From UBA1268 sp002694955 (GTDB lineage: Bacteria > Planctomycetota > Planctomycetia > Pirellulales > UBA1268), in assembly GCA_028066355.1 (NCBI GenBank), contig JALCBP010000001.1, positions 131,655-195,654 of the forward strand: DNA of 64,000 bases. Reading direction: 5' to 3'. A program made the translations under genes and the position numbers. The notes under the pieces were generated by a model, which saw nothing but the letters and a program-made list of their open reading frames with translations, did not search any database and was not told the DNA's origin. This document shows, in pieces, positions 43,120-52,601 of this stretch. Within the stretch, counting starts at the first letter, position 1. The number at the start of each line of letters is the position of its first letter.

Positions 43120-44478
43120 GTGGGACAGGGCAACACTCTCCAATACCACGTCCGTTCTCATGTAGGCCGCAGGCGTTCCAACAATCAGGATTCTGCCACA
43201 GCCATACCTTCTAAGTCATCAAGCTTTTTCCGAAAACACGGATGGCTGTTTATTGTTGCAGACGGAATGGGTGCACATGCAGGCGGTGAAGAGGCGAGCC
43301 GTATAGCGGTCACACGTATTCCAGAAATTTATAGTGAACTCAAACCTGAACATTCACCACCACTTGCTCTTTCACAGAGCCTCTCTCAAGCCAACAACGA
43401 AATCCACTTAAAGGGAGAGAACGACCCCAACTACAAGGGAATGGGCACAACTTGTTCAACACTTGTGGTGCTTCCTCAGGGAGCCATTGTCGGCCATGTT
43501 GGTGACAGTCGTGTTTACCGAGTGCGCGGACATAACATCGAACAGCTCTCACGAGATCATTCACTCGCCTGGGAAGTTGCAGCAGCAAGCGGGCAAAGCA
43601 ACCAGACCCAAGGAGCCGATCTCCCAACCGTCCCGAAAAATATCATCACTCGCTCAATGGGTCCTCACAGCGATCTAGACATTGACCTTGAAGGCCCATT
43701 TCCTGTCGAGCAAAACGATCTTTTCGTCTTATGTAGCGACGGTCTCTCTGGAACACTCAGCGATGAAGAAATTGCAATCTTCACCTCACAACTGTCTATA
43801 GAGGAGGCTACAGCCGCTGTTGTCGGTCTTGCTCTTGTACGAGGCGCACCCGATAACACCACCGTAATCATCGTAAAAGCAGGCCCTGAAGAAGTAACAC
43901 AATACTCACGACGCGAAAAACAATGGCCGCTAGTGGACGACGGAGGAAGCATCGCTAGTCAACGTCGCCCTTGGATATTCCTTGGAGTCGCAGCTGTGAG
44001 TTTCTTTTTTTGTCTAGTGTCATATTCTGCTTACAAATCATCCGATGGAACCGATGCCTTTTTTCGCCGAATGTTGCTTGCTAGCAGCATTATTTCAATG
44101 GGTCTCACACTCGGTTCAGTATTTGGTTCATTCTTCAGTTTTGCCCTGCTCAAACCGAGAAAAAAAATCAAGATGATGTCACCAGGCAGAGGAACGTTTC
44201 TCGGAAAAGCACCATACCGCAGATATGATTGCTCGCCCTCTGAAAAATTATTCACTCGGATGATTCGGTCTCTCGACCATGCATACAATGAGCTCGCAGA
44301 AAATAATCTGGATACAGAATCACAGAAACTTACCGAATTGACTGAGAAAGCTCGAATCGCGACTCAATCAGGTGATTTTACAACGGCAACTCGGGCAATA
44401 GCCGAAGGGCTTCAGATATTCTCTAACGCCATACAATCGTCTATGCTCACAGATACTGACACAAAAGGGTCGCCATAG
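43120..44478 (+). CDS. Membrane-anchored PP2C-type serine/threonine phosphatase
   Basis: PP2C phosphatases remove phosphate from Ser and Thr and usually counter Hanks-type kinases. The 452-residue protein has the metal-binding motifs in order: NNQDS (Asp24), VADGMG (Asp48), GHVGDSRVYR (126-135), LCSDGLSG (Asp207) and RGAPDNTTVIIV (Asp245). After the domain come two membrane helices (about 284-306 and 318-344) and a helical C-terminal part of about 100 residues, so the phosphatase domain is anchored in the membrane. The GTG start follows GAGG at 7 nt. No kinase gene is adjacent. Confidence 0.92.
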   Translation: MGQGNTLQYHVRSHVGRRRSNNQDSATAIPSKSSSFFRKHGWLFIVADGMGAHAGGEEASRIAVTRIPEIYSELKPEHSPPLALSQSLSQANNEIHLKGENDPNYKGMGTTCSTLVVLPQGAIVGHVGDSRVYRVRGHNIEQLSRDHSLAWEVAAASGQSNQTQGADLPTVPKNIITRSMGPHSDLDIDLEGPFPVEQNDLFVLCSDGLSGTLSDEEIAIFTSQLSIEEATAAVVGLALVRGAPDNTTVIIVKAGPEEVTQYSRREKQWPLVDDGGSIASQRRPWIFLGVAAVSFFFCLVSYSAYKSSDGTDAFFRRMLLASSIISMGLTLGSVFGSFFSFALLKPRKKIKMMSPGRGTFLGKAPYRRYDCSPSEKLFTRMIRSLDHAYNELAENNLDTESQKLTELTEKARIATQSGDFTTATRAIAEGLQIFSNAIQSSMLTDTDTKGSP

Positions 44479-44532
44479 GGTTACGATCTAACACTCTTTT
44501 ACAACCTTCAGGCCAGCGAAGGAATGCGGCCA

Positions 44533-45717
44533 ATGAAAATAATCACGCGATATGTGCTCTCGGAAATGCTCCAAGTTTTTCTTGTTGCACTCACAGCACT
44601 CACCCTTTTTATGCTTGTCATTGGGCTCACGAAAGAAGCACAGCAGCAGGGATTAGGACTGCTCCAAATACTTGCTCTGATTCCATATGTCTTGCCTGAT
44701 GCTATGCGGTTCGCAGTTCCTGGAACAATACTGTTTGCGGTCGCAAGCGTTTTTGGACGTTTTTCAAGTTCGAATGAAATCATTGCTCTCAAGGCTGCCG
44801 GCATCACCCCAATGGCTCTTATTTGGCCAGTTGCCTTCTTGGCGATATTCATCAGTTTAACTTGCGTCTGGCTAAATGACGTAGCAGTCTCTTGGGGACG
44901 GGAAGGCGTCCGGGGCGTTGTTGTTCAAAGTCTGGAAGAAATCATCTACAGCCGATTACAACAGCAACGTTCCTACAGCACGGACAAACTCGCAATTAAC
45001 GTAAAAGGTGTCCAAGGACGTCGCCTCATTCGGCCAACGATGTCATTTCAGCCGAATAGCTCAAGCCCGTCCGTGACACTCTCAGCAATGGAGGCCGTGC
45101 TCAAGACTGATGCAAAAAATGCAAGCATTACTGCTATCTGCACTAACGGTATAGTGCGAGTCGGCGATGTTGAGGTTGCCTTCCCAGACACTATCGAACG
45201 TGTTATTCCACTTGACTCAATTGGTAAGAACAATCCCCTTTCCAAGAGTCCATCCCAGATAGCGATGAACGAATTTACTGCGGCACGAGAAGATGCATCC
45301 CTGAATATTAGCAAGACACGACAACAGATTGCTGGCCGACTTGCTGAGGCTTTCTTGACTGGCCATGCTGAATTGACAGCACCGCAACACTTTGCGCCAG
45401 AACAGGCAACCATCAAGCATTACAAGAATCGTCTTAATCGCATTGCGATGGAGCCATGGCGACGGTGGGCAAATGGTTTCAGCTGTCTTGCTTTTGTTCT
45501 TGTAGGTGCTCCAATGGCGATCCGAATGCGAAACGCTGATTTTCTCACGAGTTTTTTCCTCTGCTTTTTACCAATTCTTCTTGTCTACTACCCGGTTTTT
45601 ATGGCTGGCGTTTCGGAGGCAAAAGCTGGTGATCTACCGCCTATTGCCGTCTGGGGAGGCAATATTCTCGTGGCCGCTTGGGGGTGCTGGCTTCTTCGCA
45701 GCGTTGTACGTCGATGA
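44533..45717 (+). CDS. LptF/LptG family permease
   Basis: LptF and LptG form the membrane part of the LptB2FG ABC transporter that extracts lipopolysaccharide for transport to the outer membrane. The 394-residue product has the family N-terminus ITRYVLSEMLQVFLVALTAL, membrane helices at both ends (about 10-130 and 300-394) and a large periplasmic beta-jellyroll region between, with SSSNEIIALKAAGITPMALI. I use the ATG at 44533 because AAGGA then lies 9 nt upstream; an ATG at 44524 abuts that site. Only one of the usual LptF/LptG pair is here. A LptD-like protein is encoded about 9 kb away. Confidence 0.85.
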   Translation: MKIITRYVLSEMLQVFLVALTALTLFMLVIGLTKEAQQQGLGLLQILALIPYVLPDAMRFAVPGTILFAVASVFGRFSSSNEIIALKAAGITPMALIWPVAFLAIFISLTCVWLNDVAVSWGREGVRGVVVQSLEEIIYSRLQQQRSYSTDKLAINVKGVQGRRLIRPTMSFQPNSSSPSVTLSAMEAVLKTDAKNASITAICTNGIVRVGDVEVAFPDTIERVIPLDSIGKNNPLSKSPSQIAMNEFTAAREDASLNISKTRQQIAGRLAEAFLTGHAELTAPQHFAPEQATIKHYKNRLNRIAMEPWRRWANGFSCLAFVLVGAPMAIRMRNADFLTSFFLCFLPILLVYYPVFMAGVSEAKAGDLPPIAVWGGNILVAAWGCWLLRSVVRR

Positions 45718-45913
45718 AAGCAGGTTATCGGAGTCTCAACCTGTATCGACATGCATCGATTTGTGGCACAGAAAGTAGATCTCCTTTCGATCATTTTGCG
45801 GAATGGTTTTCAACTGATGCAAAATCTGCCAGAATCCGAGGGGACTTTGAAGAAACATTTCCTTAATGCCTGTTCATCACTCTCTCTTCCAACTTTTCAA
45901 GGAGTTCGCCGCA

Positions 45914-46915
45914 ATGGGTCGTCCTGTCACTTTATTCACAGGCCAATGGGCCGACATGCCACTAGAAAATCTGGCCCGCAAAGCCCGTGAGTTCGGCTAC
46001 CAGGGGCTCGAGTTAGCTTGCTGGGGAGATCATTTTGAAGTTGACAAAGCAATCGCCGATAACAGCTATTGCGCAACAAAGCGAGACCTTCTTGAACAGA
46101 ATGATCTGATGGTACATGCGATTTCCTGCCATCTTGTTGGGCAGGCCGTTTGTGACCGAGTGGACGAACGTCATAAAGCTATTCTACCTCCATACATCTG
46201 GGGTGATGGTGACCCGGAAGGCGTGCGGCAACGAGCTGCTGAAGAAGTCAAGCAAACAGCCAGAGCTGCGAAAAAACTTGGTGTGTCCGTTGTTAATGGG
46301 TTTACGGGATCAAGCATTTGGCACCTTCTTTACTCTTTCCCGCCAGTACCTGAGTCTATGATTGATGCGGGGTTTCAAGATTTTGCTGATCGGTGGAACC
46401 CTATTTTAGATGTTTTTGCTGAAGCAGGTGTGCGATTTGCACTTGAGGTACATCCAACTGAGATTGCTTTTGATATTTTTACTGCCCAAAGAGCACTCGA
46501 AGCTGTCAGCCACCGAGAAGAATTTGGTTTTAACTTCGACCCAAGTCACCTTCATTGGCAAGGCGTTGATCCGGTCGAATTCATCCGAACATTCCCGGAT
46601 CGAATCTATCATGTCCATATTAAAGATGCCGTCGTGCTCCTGAATGGCAAGGGGGGGATTCTAGCTAGCCACCTCAATTTTGGTGATCCTCGACGTGGAT
46701 GGGATTTCCGTTCTCCAGGCCGAGGCGGTGTTGACTTCGAAGAAATTATTCGGGCATTAAATGAGATTGGCTATAGCGGTCCGTTGTCTGTTGAATGGGA
46801 AGACTGTGGAATGGATCGTGAGCATGGCGCGACTGAGGCATGTGAATTTGTTCAAAACATTGACTTTGCTCCTAGTAATCGGCAGTTCGACTCTGCTTTC
46901 GACAAAGAGGAATAA
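45914..46915 (+). CDS. Sugar phosphate isomerase/epimerase-like TIM-barrel protein
   Basis: The 333-residue protein belongs to the xylose isomerase-like TIM-barrel superfamily. Visible landmarks are REFGYQGLELACWGDHFEVD, an ALEVHPTEIAFD segment with likely metal-binding Glu, FGFNFDPSHLHWQGVDPVEF with Asp and His ligands, and IYHVHIKDAV with a further His. AAGGAG lies 9 nt before the ATG at 45914. An in-frame ATG 48 nt upstream has no such site. The substrate is not evident: such proteins include inosose, hexulose and other sugar isomerases. It lies 10 nt before the HEATH-motif protein gene. Confidence 0.85.
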   Translation: MGRPVTLFTGQWADMPLENLARKAREFGYQGLELACWGDHFEVDKAIADNSYCATKRDLLEQNDLMVHAISCHLVGQAVCDRVDERHKAILPPYIWGDGDPEGVRQRAAEEVKQTARAAKKLGVSVVNGFTGSSIWHLLYSFPPVPESMIDAGFQDFADRWNPILDVFAEAGVRFALEVHPTEIAFDIFTAQRALEAVSHREEFGFNFDPSHLHWQGVDPVEFIRTFPDRIYHVHIKDAVVLLNGKGGILASHLNFGDPRRGWDFRSPGRGGVDFEEIIRALNEIGYSGPLSVEWEDCGMDREHGATEACEFVQNIDFAPSNRQFDSAFDKEE

Positions 46916-46925
46916 CGCCATCACG

Positions 46926-48392
46926 ATGAAGAATGTATGGCTTCCTGTTCTTCTATTTTTTTTCTTTTTTAGCATCGGACTGAACTGCCCAGAGAGGCTG
47001 CATGCCGACAATAATGACGATCTCATTCCAATTGGCGTTGGTTGGAGTAACTACTGCTCAGAAGTTGTTCGTGAAGCTCAGGCCTGTGGTGACCATGAGT
47101 TGGCGGCCTATATCACGGATTGGCCTTTGCCGGATGAGCTCGGACCGGTCCATTCTCAAATTATTGCGCGTATTGATCAAAAAATCATTCAACCTGCTTG
47201 GCTTGATGAGCAAAGTGCGCACTTGTGGGCCGCCTTTGTGCGCCTTCGACAACAGCGTGCACTTTATTTTTTTGAAAAAGCCAAGAATGACATTCAGAAG
47301 CAAAAAAAAGTGTCTGCTCGCGATGGTATAAAAACGAGCAATGAGGCCATGCGCCTTCTCATTCGTGCACTACGCGAAAACCCTGAACATACAATAAGCC
47401 GTCGTGCTCTGGGGTATGTCAGGCATGGGGACCAGTGGGTCTGGCCTAACGTTGCTCGCCAACTCGCACAAAAAAAAGAGTATTCTCCCGAGGAAGGCTG
47501 GCTAAGAAATGGGAAAAAATTTTTCAAGTCATCGTCGCAGGACTTTTCAATTAACGCCGGAGGTTCGAGGACACCGGCTTTCGACGCTCCCTCACAGCTG
47601 TTTCAATCAGATCATTGGCACATCCAGTCGACTGCCGAGCTTTCACATGCAGCCGATCTTGCAAAGCGGCTCGAACTCACTCGCTTTATCTGGCGACAAG
47701 TTTTTCCTGGTTTTGTGCTGACGCCAATCGAACTAAGTCGAAGAATTGTTGGACAGGCAAGACCTCGACCAACAAGTTTATTCAAGGCAGTATTACTCGC
47801 GAATCGCGAGGAATACATAAATAGCTTGCAGCCTCTGGAACCAAACATAGGACGAACACTTGGCATTTACTGGACACCCACTCAAACAGCATGGTTTTTT
47901 TCCACACAAGAAACTGACGTCCAAACCATAGAACACGAAGCAACTCATCAACTCTTCGCAGAATGTTGGCCGACAAGCCCCACAGCCGGAAGCACGCACG
48001 GCATGTGGGCGCTGGAGGCTGCCGCCTGTTACATGGAGAGTCTTAAGGAAACTGATTTTGGTTTCACGGCTGGTGGACGGCGAAATGGACGCGTTCCTGC
48101 CGCAAGGGAAAGGCTTCTCAACGACAATTATTTTATTCCACTACGAAAACTGTCAAAACTTGGGAGGATTACACTACAAAAAGATCCAGAATTACCAAAA
48201 ATATACAGCCAGCTATCGGGTCTCGCAGACTTCTTCATGAATGGTGAACGCGGCCGTTACCGAAACGCGTTCGTCGAATACCTCGTTCAGCTATACAGAG
48301 GAACAGCAGAACAGGAAACGCTGTGGAAACTCTGTCGAAAAAGCCCAGAAGAACTTGATATCGCGTATAAGCGTTATCTGTCGTCACCATAA
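46926..48392 (+). CDS. Secreted DUF1570-type protein with HEATH zinc motif
   Basis: The 488-residue protein starts with a strong signal peptide (MKNVWLPVLLFFFFFSIGLN) and carries HEATHQLFAE (His337 to His341), a zincin HExxH motif of the kind found in DUF1570 proteins, which are frequent in planctomycetes. The downstream part with WALEAAACYMESL would supply a third ligand. No protease activity is proven for the family. The ATG at 46926 is chosen because the signal peptide begins there. A long upstream extension of the frame runs into the preceding gene and is rejected. Confidence 0.8.
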   Translation: MKNVWLPVLLFFFFFSIGLNCPERLHADNNDDLIPIGVGWSNYCSEVVREAQACGDHELAAYITDWPLPDELGPVHSQIIARIDQKIIQPAWLDEQSAHLWAAFVRLRQQRALYFFEKAKNDIQKQKKVSARDGIKTSNEAMRLLIRALRENPEHTISRRALGYVRHGDQWVWPNVARQLAQKKEYSPEEGWLRNGKKFFKSSSQDFSINAGGSRTPAFDAPSQLFQSDHWHIQSTAELSHAADLAKRLELTRFIWRQVFPGFVLTPIELSRRIVGQARPRPTSLFKAVLLANREEYINSLQPLEPNIGRTLGIYWTPTQTAWFFSTQETDVQTIEHEATHQLFAECWPTSPTAGSTHGMWALEAAACYMESLKETDFGFTAGGRRNGRVPAARERLLNDNYFIPLRKLSKLGRITLQKDPELPKIYSQLSGLADFFMNGERGRYRNAFVEYLVQLYRGTAEQETLWKLCRKSPEELDIAYKRYLSSP

Positions 48393-48406
48393 GCATAATT
48401 GCTTAT
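48389..48406 (+). other. Short perfect hairpin at the end of the HEATH gene
   Basis: ATAAGCA (48389-48395) and TGCTTAT (48400-48406) form a perfect 7-bp stem with a 4-nt loop that begins on the TAA stop codon. No T-run follows. It may reduce read-through into the transketolase gene 97 nt further on, or may be a chance repeat. Confidence 0.35.
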
Positions 48407-48503
48407 AGTAGGCATTTCACATAAACCAAGAATTCACCCCAAGGATGATTGTGACACCGATCCAATCACCGAATTCCACAACTTCACGCCTGAAAGTCTC
48501 TTC

Positions 48504-50570
48504 ATGCCTAGCCCAGATACACCAACACTCTCCGACGTAGAACAGCTTACAATTGACACAATCCGAACGTTGTCGATGGATGCTGTCGAGGCTGCAAAAA
48601 GCGGGCACCCCGGCACTCCGATGGCTTTAGCCCCTGTTGCCTACACGGTTTGGAAAGATTTCCTACGATACGATCCCCTCGATCCAAGCTGGCCGAATCG
48701 TGACCGTTTTGTTCTCTCATGTGGCCATGCCTCAATGTTGCTATACAGCCTGATTCATCTTGCGGGCATAAGACAAGGAAAACCCAACACAGAAGCTCAT
48801 AAAAATCCTGCAGTCAGCCTTGATGACATCCGGGCATTTCGTCAACTCGATAGCGTTTGTGCCGGACATCCAGAACACCACTTGGCTGTCGGTGTCGAAA
48901 CGACAACAGGACCGCTTGGCCAGGGATGTGCAAATTCAGTTGGTATGGCTATTTCTTCCCGATGGCTGGGAGAACAATACAATCGCCCTGGCTCAACACT
49001 GTTTGATTTCGATACGTATGTGCTGTGTAGTGATGGTGACTTGATGGAGGGCGTCGCGAGTGAGTCAGCATCACTTGCCGGCCACCTTCAACTGGCGAAC
49101 CTCTGCTGGATTTACGACGACAATAAAATAACAATTGAAGGTGAAACCGACCTTGCGTTTAGTGAAAACGTTGGGCGTCGATTCGAAGGATTTGGGTGGC
49201 GAATCGAATATGTTGATGATGCCAACGATGCGTCCTCTCTGAGTCGTGCACTCGAGGCTTTTAAACAAGAGAATGAGAAACCTACTTTGATCGTCGTCAA
49301 AAGCATAATCGGCTTTGGCGCTCCAACAAAAGCTGGTTCTCATTCATCGCATGGCGCTCCATTGGGACCAGATGAGATCAATGGGGCTAAAGAGGCGTAC
49401 GCCTGGCCCACCCGAGAGGCATTTCACGTTCCAGATGGTGTTACAGCACATTTCCAAAATGCGATAGGCACACGCGGGCAGCAAGCACATGCTTCATGGC
49501 AGGCAGCCTTTCAGGCACTGGCCTCCTCCGAGCCATCCGTTGCTCGGAATTTGGACTGTATGCTGGCAGGAGAGCTTCCGGATGGATGGGCAGATACGAT
49601 TCCGGAATTTCCGGCTGACGAGAAGGGACTTGCGAGTCGTGTATCTTCTGGGAAGGTTCTCCAAAGTTTGAGCTCAAGTATTCCGTGGTTTTTAGGTGGC
49701 TCAGCTGACCTTGCTCCATCGACAATGACTCTTATTCCTGATGCAGGTGATTTTGGCCCCAAGAATCTAAGTGGCCGAAACTTTCACTTCGGTATTCGTG
49801 AACACGCCATGGCTGCTGCCTGCAATGGTATGGCTTTGTGTGGCCTACGTCCCTATGCCGCGACATTCTTTGTCTTCTTTGACTACCTAAAACCAGCTCT
49901 TCGGCTTTCTGCCCTAGGAGAGCTTGGTGTCATTTATGTTCTCACACACGATTCCATTGGGCTTGGGGAAGACGGCCCCACTCATCAACCAATCGAACAT
50001 CTAGCGAGTGCTCGAGCTGTCCCAGGCTTAAATGTTTTCCGGCCAGCTGATGCCAATGAAGTGGCAGAGGCGTATCGCAGCTCATTACTAAATTCAAAGC
50101 AGCCAGCCGTTATGGTGCTTTCGCGACAAAATCTCCCAACACTGGACCGTACTAACCTTGGGCCAGCAAATGGAGTTTCCAAGGGAGGCTATATTTTGAA
50201 AGAAGCGGAAGGAGGCAAGGCTGAGTGCATCCTCATCGGAACCGGTAGTGAAGTACAATTATGTCTTGATGCAGCTCATCTGCTCGAATCTGATGGCATC
50301 AGAACTCGAGTTGTGAGTCTTCCATGTTGGGAACTCTTTGCTAAGCAAGATATTGAGTACCAGGAACACGTTCTTCCTTCCAATACCCAGGCGAGAGTAG
50401 CGTGTGAAGCTGCCTCAGGATTTGGCTGGGAAAAGTGGCTTGGTCAAAAAGGCACATTTATTGGCATGAACGGATTTGGCGCATCTGGTCCAGCCAAGAA
50501 GTTGTTTGAACACTTTGGCATAACTGCCGAAGCAATTGTCGCCGCAGCAAGAGATCTAGTTGGTAGGTAA
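48504..50570 (+). CDS. tkt: Transketolase
   Basis: Transketolase moves two-carbon units between sugar phosphates in the pentose phosphate pathway with thiamine diphosphate. The 688-residue protein contains AKSGHPGTPMALAPVAYTVW near the N-terminus, the thiamine diphosphate motif SDGDLMEG with the downstream Asn (about residue 180), GFGAPTKAGSHSSHG, the E1-like FGIREHAMAAACNGMALCG and VLTHDSIGLGEDGPTHQPIE, all typical. I use the ATG at 48504; an upstream TTG adds 35 residues with no family likeness. The length is standard (about 660-690). Confidence 0.96.
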   Translation: MPSPDTPTLSDVEQLTIDTIRTLSMDAVEAAKSGHPGTPMALAPVAYTVWKDFLRYDPLDPSWPNRDRFVLSCGHASMLLYSLIHLAGIRQGKPNTEAHKNPAVSLDDIRAFRQLDSVCAGHPEHHLAVGVETTTGPLGQGCANSVGMAISSRWLGEQYNRPGSTLFDFDTYVLCSDGDLMEGVASESASLAGHLQLANLCWIYDDNKITIEGETDLAFSENVGRRFEGFGWRIEYVDDANDASSLSRALEAFKQENEKPTLIVVKSIIGFGAPTKAGSHSSHGAPLGPDEINGAKEAYAWPTREAFHVPDGVTAHFQNAIGTRGQQAHASWQAAFQALASSEPSVARNLDCMLAGELPDGWADTIPEFPADEKGLASRVSSGKVLQSLSSSIPWFLGGSADLAPSTMTLIPDAGDFGPKNLSGRNFHFGIREHAMAAACNGMALCGLRPYAATFFVFFDYLKPALRLSALGELGVIYVLTHDSIGLGEDGPTHQPIEHLASARAVPGLNVFRPADANEVAEAYRSSLLNSKQPAVMVLSRQNLPTLDRTNLGPANGVSKGGYILKEAEGGKAECILIGTGSEVQLCLDAAHLLESDGIRTRVVSLPCWELFAKQDIEYQEHVLPSNTQARVACEAASGFGWEKWLGQKGTFIGMNGFGASGPAKKLFEHFGITAEAIVAAARDLVGR

Positions 50571-50644
50571 CTACACTTTCAAGCAACATCTCGAATAAGG
50601 TGGCTATCCTCTTCAGGGAAAGGACCCAAATGCCTCACCACGCA

Positions 50645-51613
50645 CTACGGCTGGTGATGGGAATCCCCAATAACTGCATCCTCTGAATCTTTCCCAGCAG
50701 CAATTTCCCCATCGTGATTGAGATACAGATGATCATCCCCGTGCAATTTATCAAGTGTTGAACTTGTAACCCAGATGCGCTCAACGTGACCATCCTCATA
50801 CACAATATGATGTGCCCCATCGGGATGATTACTACTTTGCTTACCGCTCGCGTTGGGGGCATCTGCCATGATCGGATGATGGCTTCGTTGCTGGTTGCGA
50901 TTCGGCTTCAAATGACCAGACTCATCACGATAGCCTAACGTGTAGCCGTAATCACCTCCCATAATTTCAACAAGCTTTTCAAATTTCTCTGTGCCGATAG
51001 CTGCCTCGAGTTCTTCCTTCGAAGGTATCTGAAAATCTTCGTCCTGATTGAGTGATGACCCCGGGTATACGAGTAGGCCGTCATCCGGTCGAATCCTATG
51101 CTCTGATACGAGTGTCGGAGCATATAACCCTGCGCGGGACAGTGGTCCCTCACTAGGTGGCGTCGGGTACATGCTGTGGGCATCAGCGTAACCCTGAAGA
51201 GCAGTTGCGACCTTCTGTAGATTCTGTTGAGCCCTAGTGGCCCTCGCGTCTTCCATTGTTTCGAGTAATAAAGGAGCAAGAAGAATCGTAGCAGCAAGGG
51301 CTGCTGCTGTAAGAATAACGCGATCAAGCCATGCTCGTGACCGAACAATGGGTTCAGATTCTGCTGACTCTGAGAGGCTTGGCCTCTCTTCAGCTGCAGC
51401 CTGCTTCACAGCAGCGATTGTTCTTTCGGCTAAGCCAGAGGGGGGAGTGAAGGCATCTCGATCTCGCTCTAAAGGCTGCAAGGCCCGTTCAAGTATGGCC
51501 AGATCACGCTCAACCGCACTTGCTTTTTCAGGACTCCGACGCGTTGATTCAATCTCTGCTCGTTCATCCTCATCCAAACTATTGAGCAAATAACCGATTA
51601 GATCTTGGCGCAT
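50645..51613 (-). CDS. Membrane protein with anti-sigma-like N-terminus and pseudopilin-like C-terminus
   Basis: The 322-residue protein follows the ECF sigma gene by 79 nt. Residues 1-70 (MRQDLIGYLLNSLDEDERAE and PPSGLAERTIAAV) resemble anti-sigma N-termini but lack the HxxxCxxC zinc motif. A membrane helix is at about 97-117. The region after it (QQNLQKVATALQGYADAHSM, followed by YPTPP) resembles planctomycete pseudopilin or DUF1559 proteins, and HPDGAHHIVYEDGHVERI (263-280) resembles their H-X9-DG motif with one extra residue. GGAAGGG lies before the ATG at 51611-51613. It may control the sigma factor from the membrane; this is inferred from position. Confidence 0.8.
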   Translation of the reverse strand: MRQDLIGYLLNSLDEDERAEIESTRRSPEKASAVERDLAILERALQPLERDRDAFTPPSGLAERTIAAVKQAAAEERPSLSESAESEPIVRSRAWLDRVILTAAALAATILLAPLLLETMEDARATRAQQNLQKVATALQGYADAHSMYPTPPSEGPLSRAGLYAPTLVSEHRIRPDDGLLVYPGSSLNQDEDFQIPSKEELEAAIGTEKFEKLVEIMGGDYGYTLGYRDESGHLKPNRNQQRSHHPIMADAPNASGKQSSNHPDGAHHIVYEDGHVERIWVTSSTLDKLHGDDHLYLNHDGEIAAGKDSEDAVIGDSHHQP

Positions 51614-51692
51614 GCCACCCTTCCCTCCTCTGGCAACAAGCACCTTCGACTTCTGTCGTGCTTGGCTTGTTGATGACTGGCAAATTGTTCCT

Positions 51693-52394
51693 TCATGCCT
51701 TTAACTCCGACTGGCCAGTACTTGACCATGCTCGATTAAGTTTGACCAATGCTGCATGGAGCCTGCTTTTCACGGTTCCAACGGGTATTCCGAGAACCTC
51801 AGCTGCTTCACGATATTTTAATCCCTGGTGATACACCAAAACCAAAGCCGCTCGCAGTGTCTCGGGTAAATCATCTACTGCCCCACGCACCCATTCTCTT
51901 GCTTCTTCGTCTTCAAGATTTTCTACTGCCGTCGGACCTGCCGACGACACAACCGACATCAAGTCTCCCTCTTCATCATTACCCACTTTTTGATCCAGAC
52001 TTACCATGCGATGCCGCCGATTTCGCCGTTGTGCATCAATCGCCTGATTCGTCGCGACTGTGTACAACCACGGACGAAACCGCCTTCCCGCTTCAAACCG
52101 ATCCCGCTTGACATAAATTTGCAAGAACGTTGCCTGGAAAACATCTTCTGCCATCTCGGAACTACCAACATACCGTCGCAGATAACTGAACAACTCTCGT
52201 TCATAACGCGAAACCAACACCTCATAGGCGCTAGTATCTTCGGTGTCACAAAAAGTTTTGAAAAGCTGTTCATCGGACGGCTCTTCCGGCAGGGGACGTA
52301 GTCGGCCAGTGGTATCGCCAACCCCCGCACCACGGAGAGAAGCCTCTCCACCGTGTGGATGGACTCTCTCCGAAGATGGCTGATCAATATCCAT
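51693..52394 (-). CDS. ECF-type RNA polymerase sigma factor
   Basis: The 233-residue protein has an unusual N-terminal extension of about 40 residues, then sigma region 2 (FSYLRRYVGSSEMAEDVFQA, FRPWLYTVATNQAIDAQRRN) and sigma region 4 (DLPETLRAALVLVYHQGLKY and EVLGIPVGTVKSRLHAAL), the standard ECF layout. It probably directs a stress or envelope regulon that cannot be named from sequence. The next gene on the same strand is its likely anti-sigma. The ATG at 52392-52394 faces the NCS2-like permease gene; the 207-nt spacer holds a hairpin (separate entry). Confidence 0.93.
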   Translation of the reverse strand: MDIDQPSSERVHPHGGEASLRGAGVGDTTGRLRPLPEEPSDEQLFKTFCDTEDTSAYEVLVSRYERELFSYLRRYVGSSEMAEDVFQATFLQIYVKRDRFEAGRRFRPWLYTVATNQAIDAQRRNRRHRMVSLDQKVGNDEEGDLMSVVSSAGPTAVENLEDEEAREWVRGAVDDLPETLRAALVLVYHQGLKYREAAEVLGIPVGTVKSRLHAALVKLNRAWSSTGQSELKA

Positions 52395-52544
52395 TATGTA
52401 CTACGTAGAAGGTCATCCTCTGGTTCGGCTTATTCACCGAATTTATTTCCAAGACCAGGACACAACAAGTTGCGTCTCCAAATACTACGAAAAGGGCAGC
52501 TACTCGTTTTTCCCGTGAATCCGAGTATAGTCCGTAATGGTATT

Positions 52545-52575
52545 GGCTGCGACTATCAGTTTTTAATAGTCGGCC
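52545..52575 (+). promoter_or_regulatory. Bulged hairpin upstream of the permease gene
   Basis: CGACTAT (52550-52556) and ATAGTCG (52566-52572) are a perfect 7-bp inverted repeat around a 9-nt T-rich loop. Outside it, GGC (52545-52547) and GCC (52573-52575) can pair after a 2-nt bulge. It ends 26 nt before the permease ATG. A third ATAGTC lies at about 52526-52531. It could be an operator or a 5' leader structure. It does not resemble a purine riboswitch that I could verify. Confidence 0.45.
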
Positions 52576-52601
52576 ACGGGTATCTATAGAGCTGAAAACG
52601 G

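Noticed and set aside
46761..46925. A 55-codon upstream extension of the HEATH protein gene.
   Set aside because: It lies over the end of the TIM-barrel gene in another frame, and a signal peptide starts cleanly at 46926.
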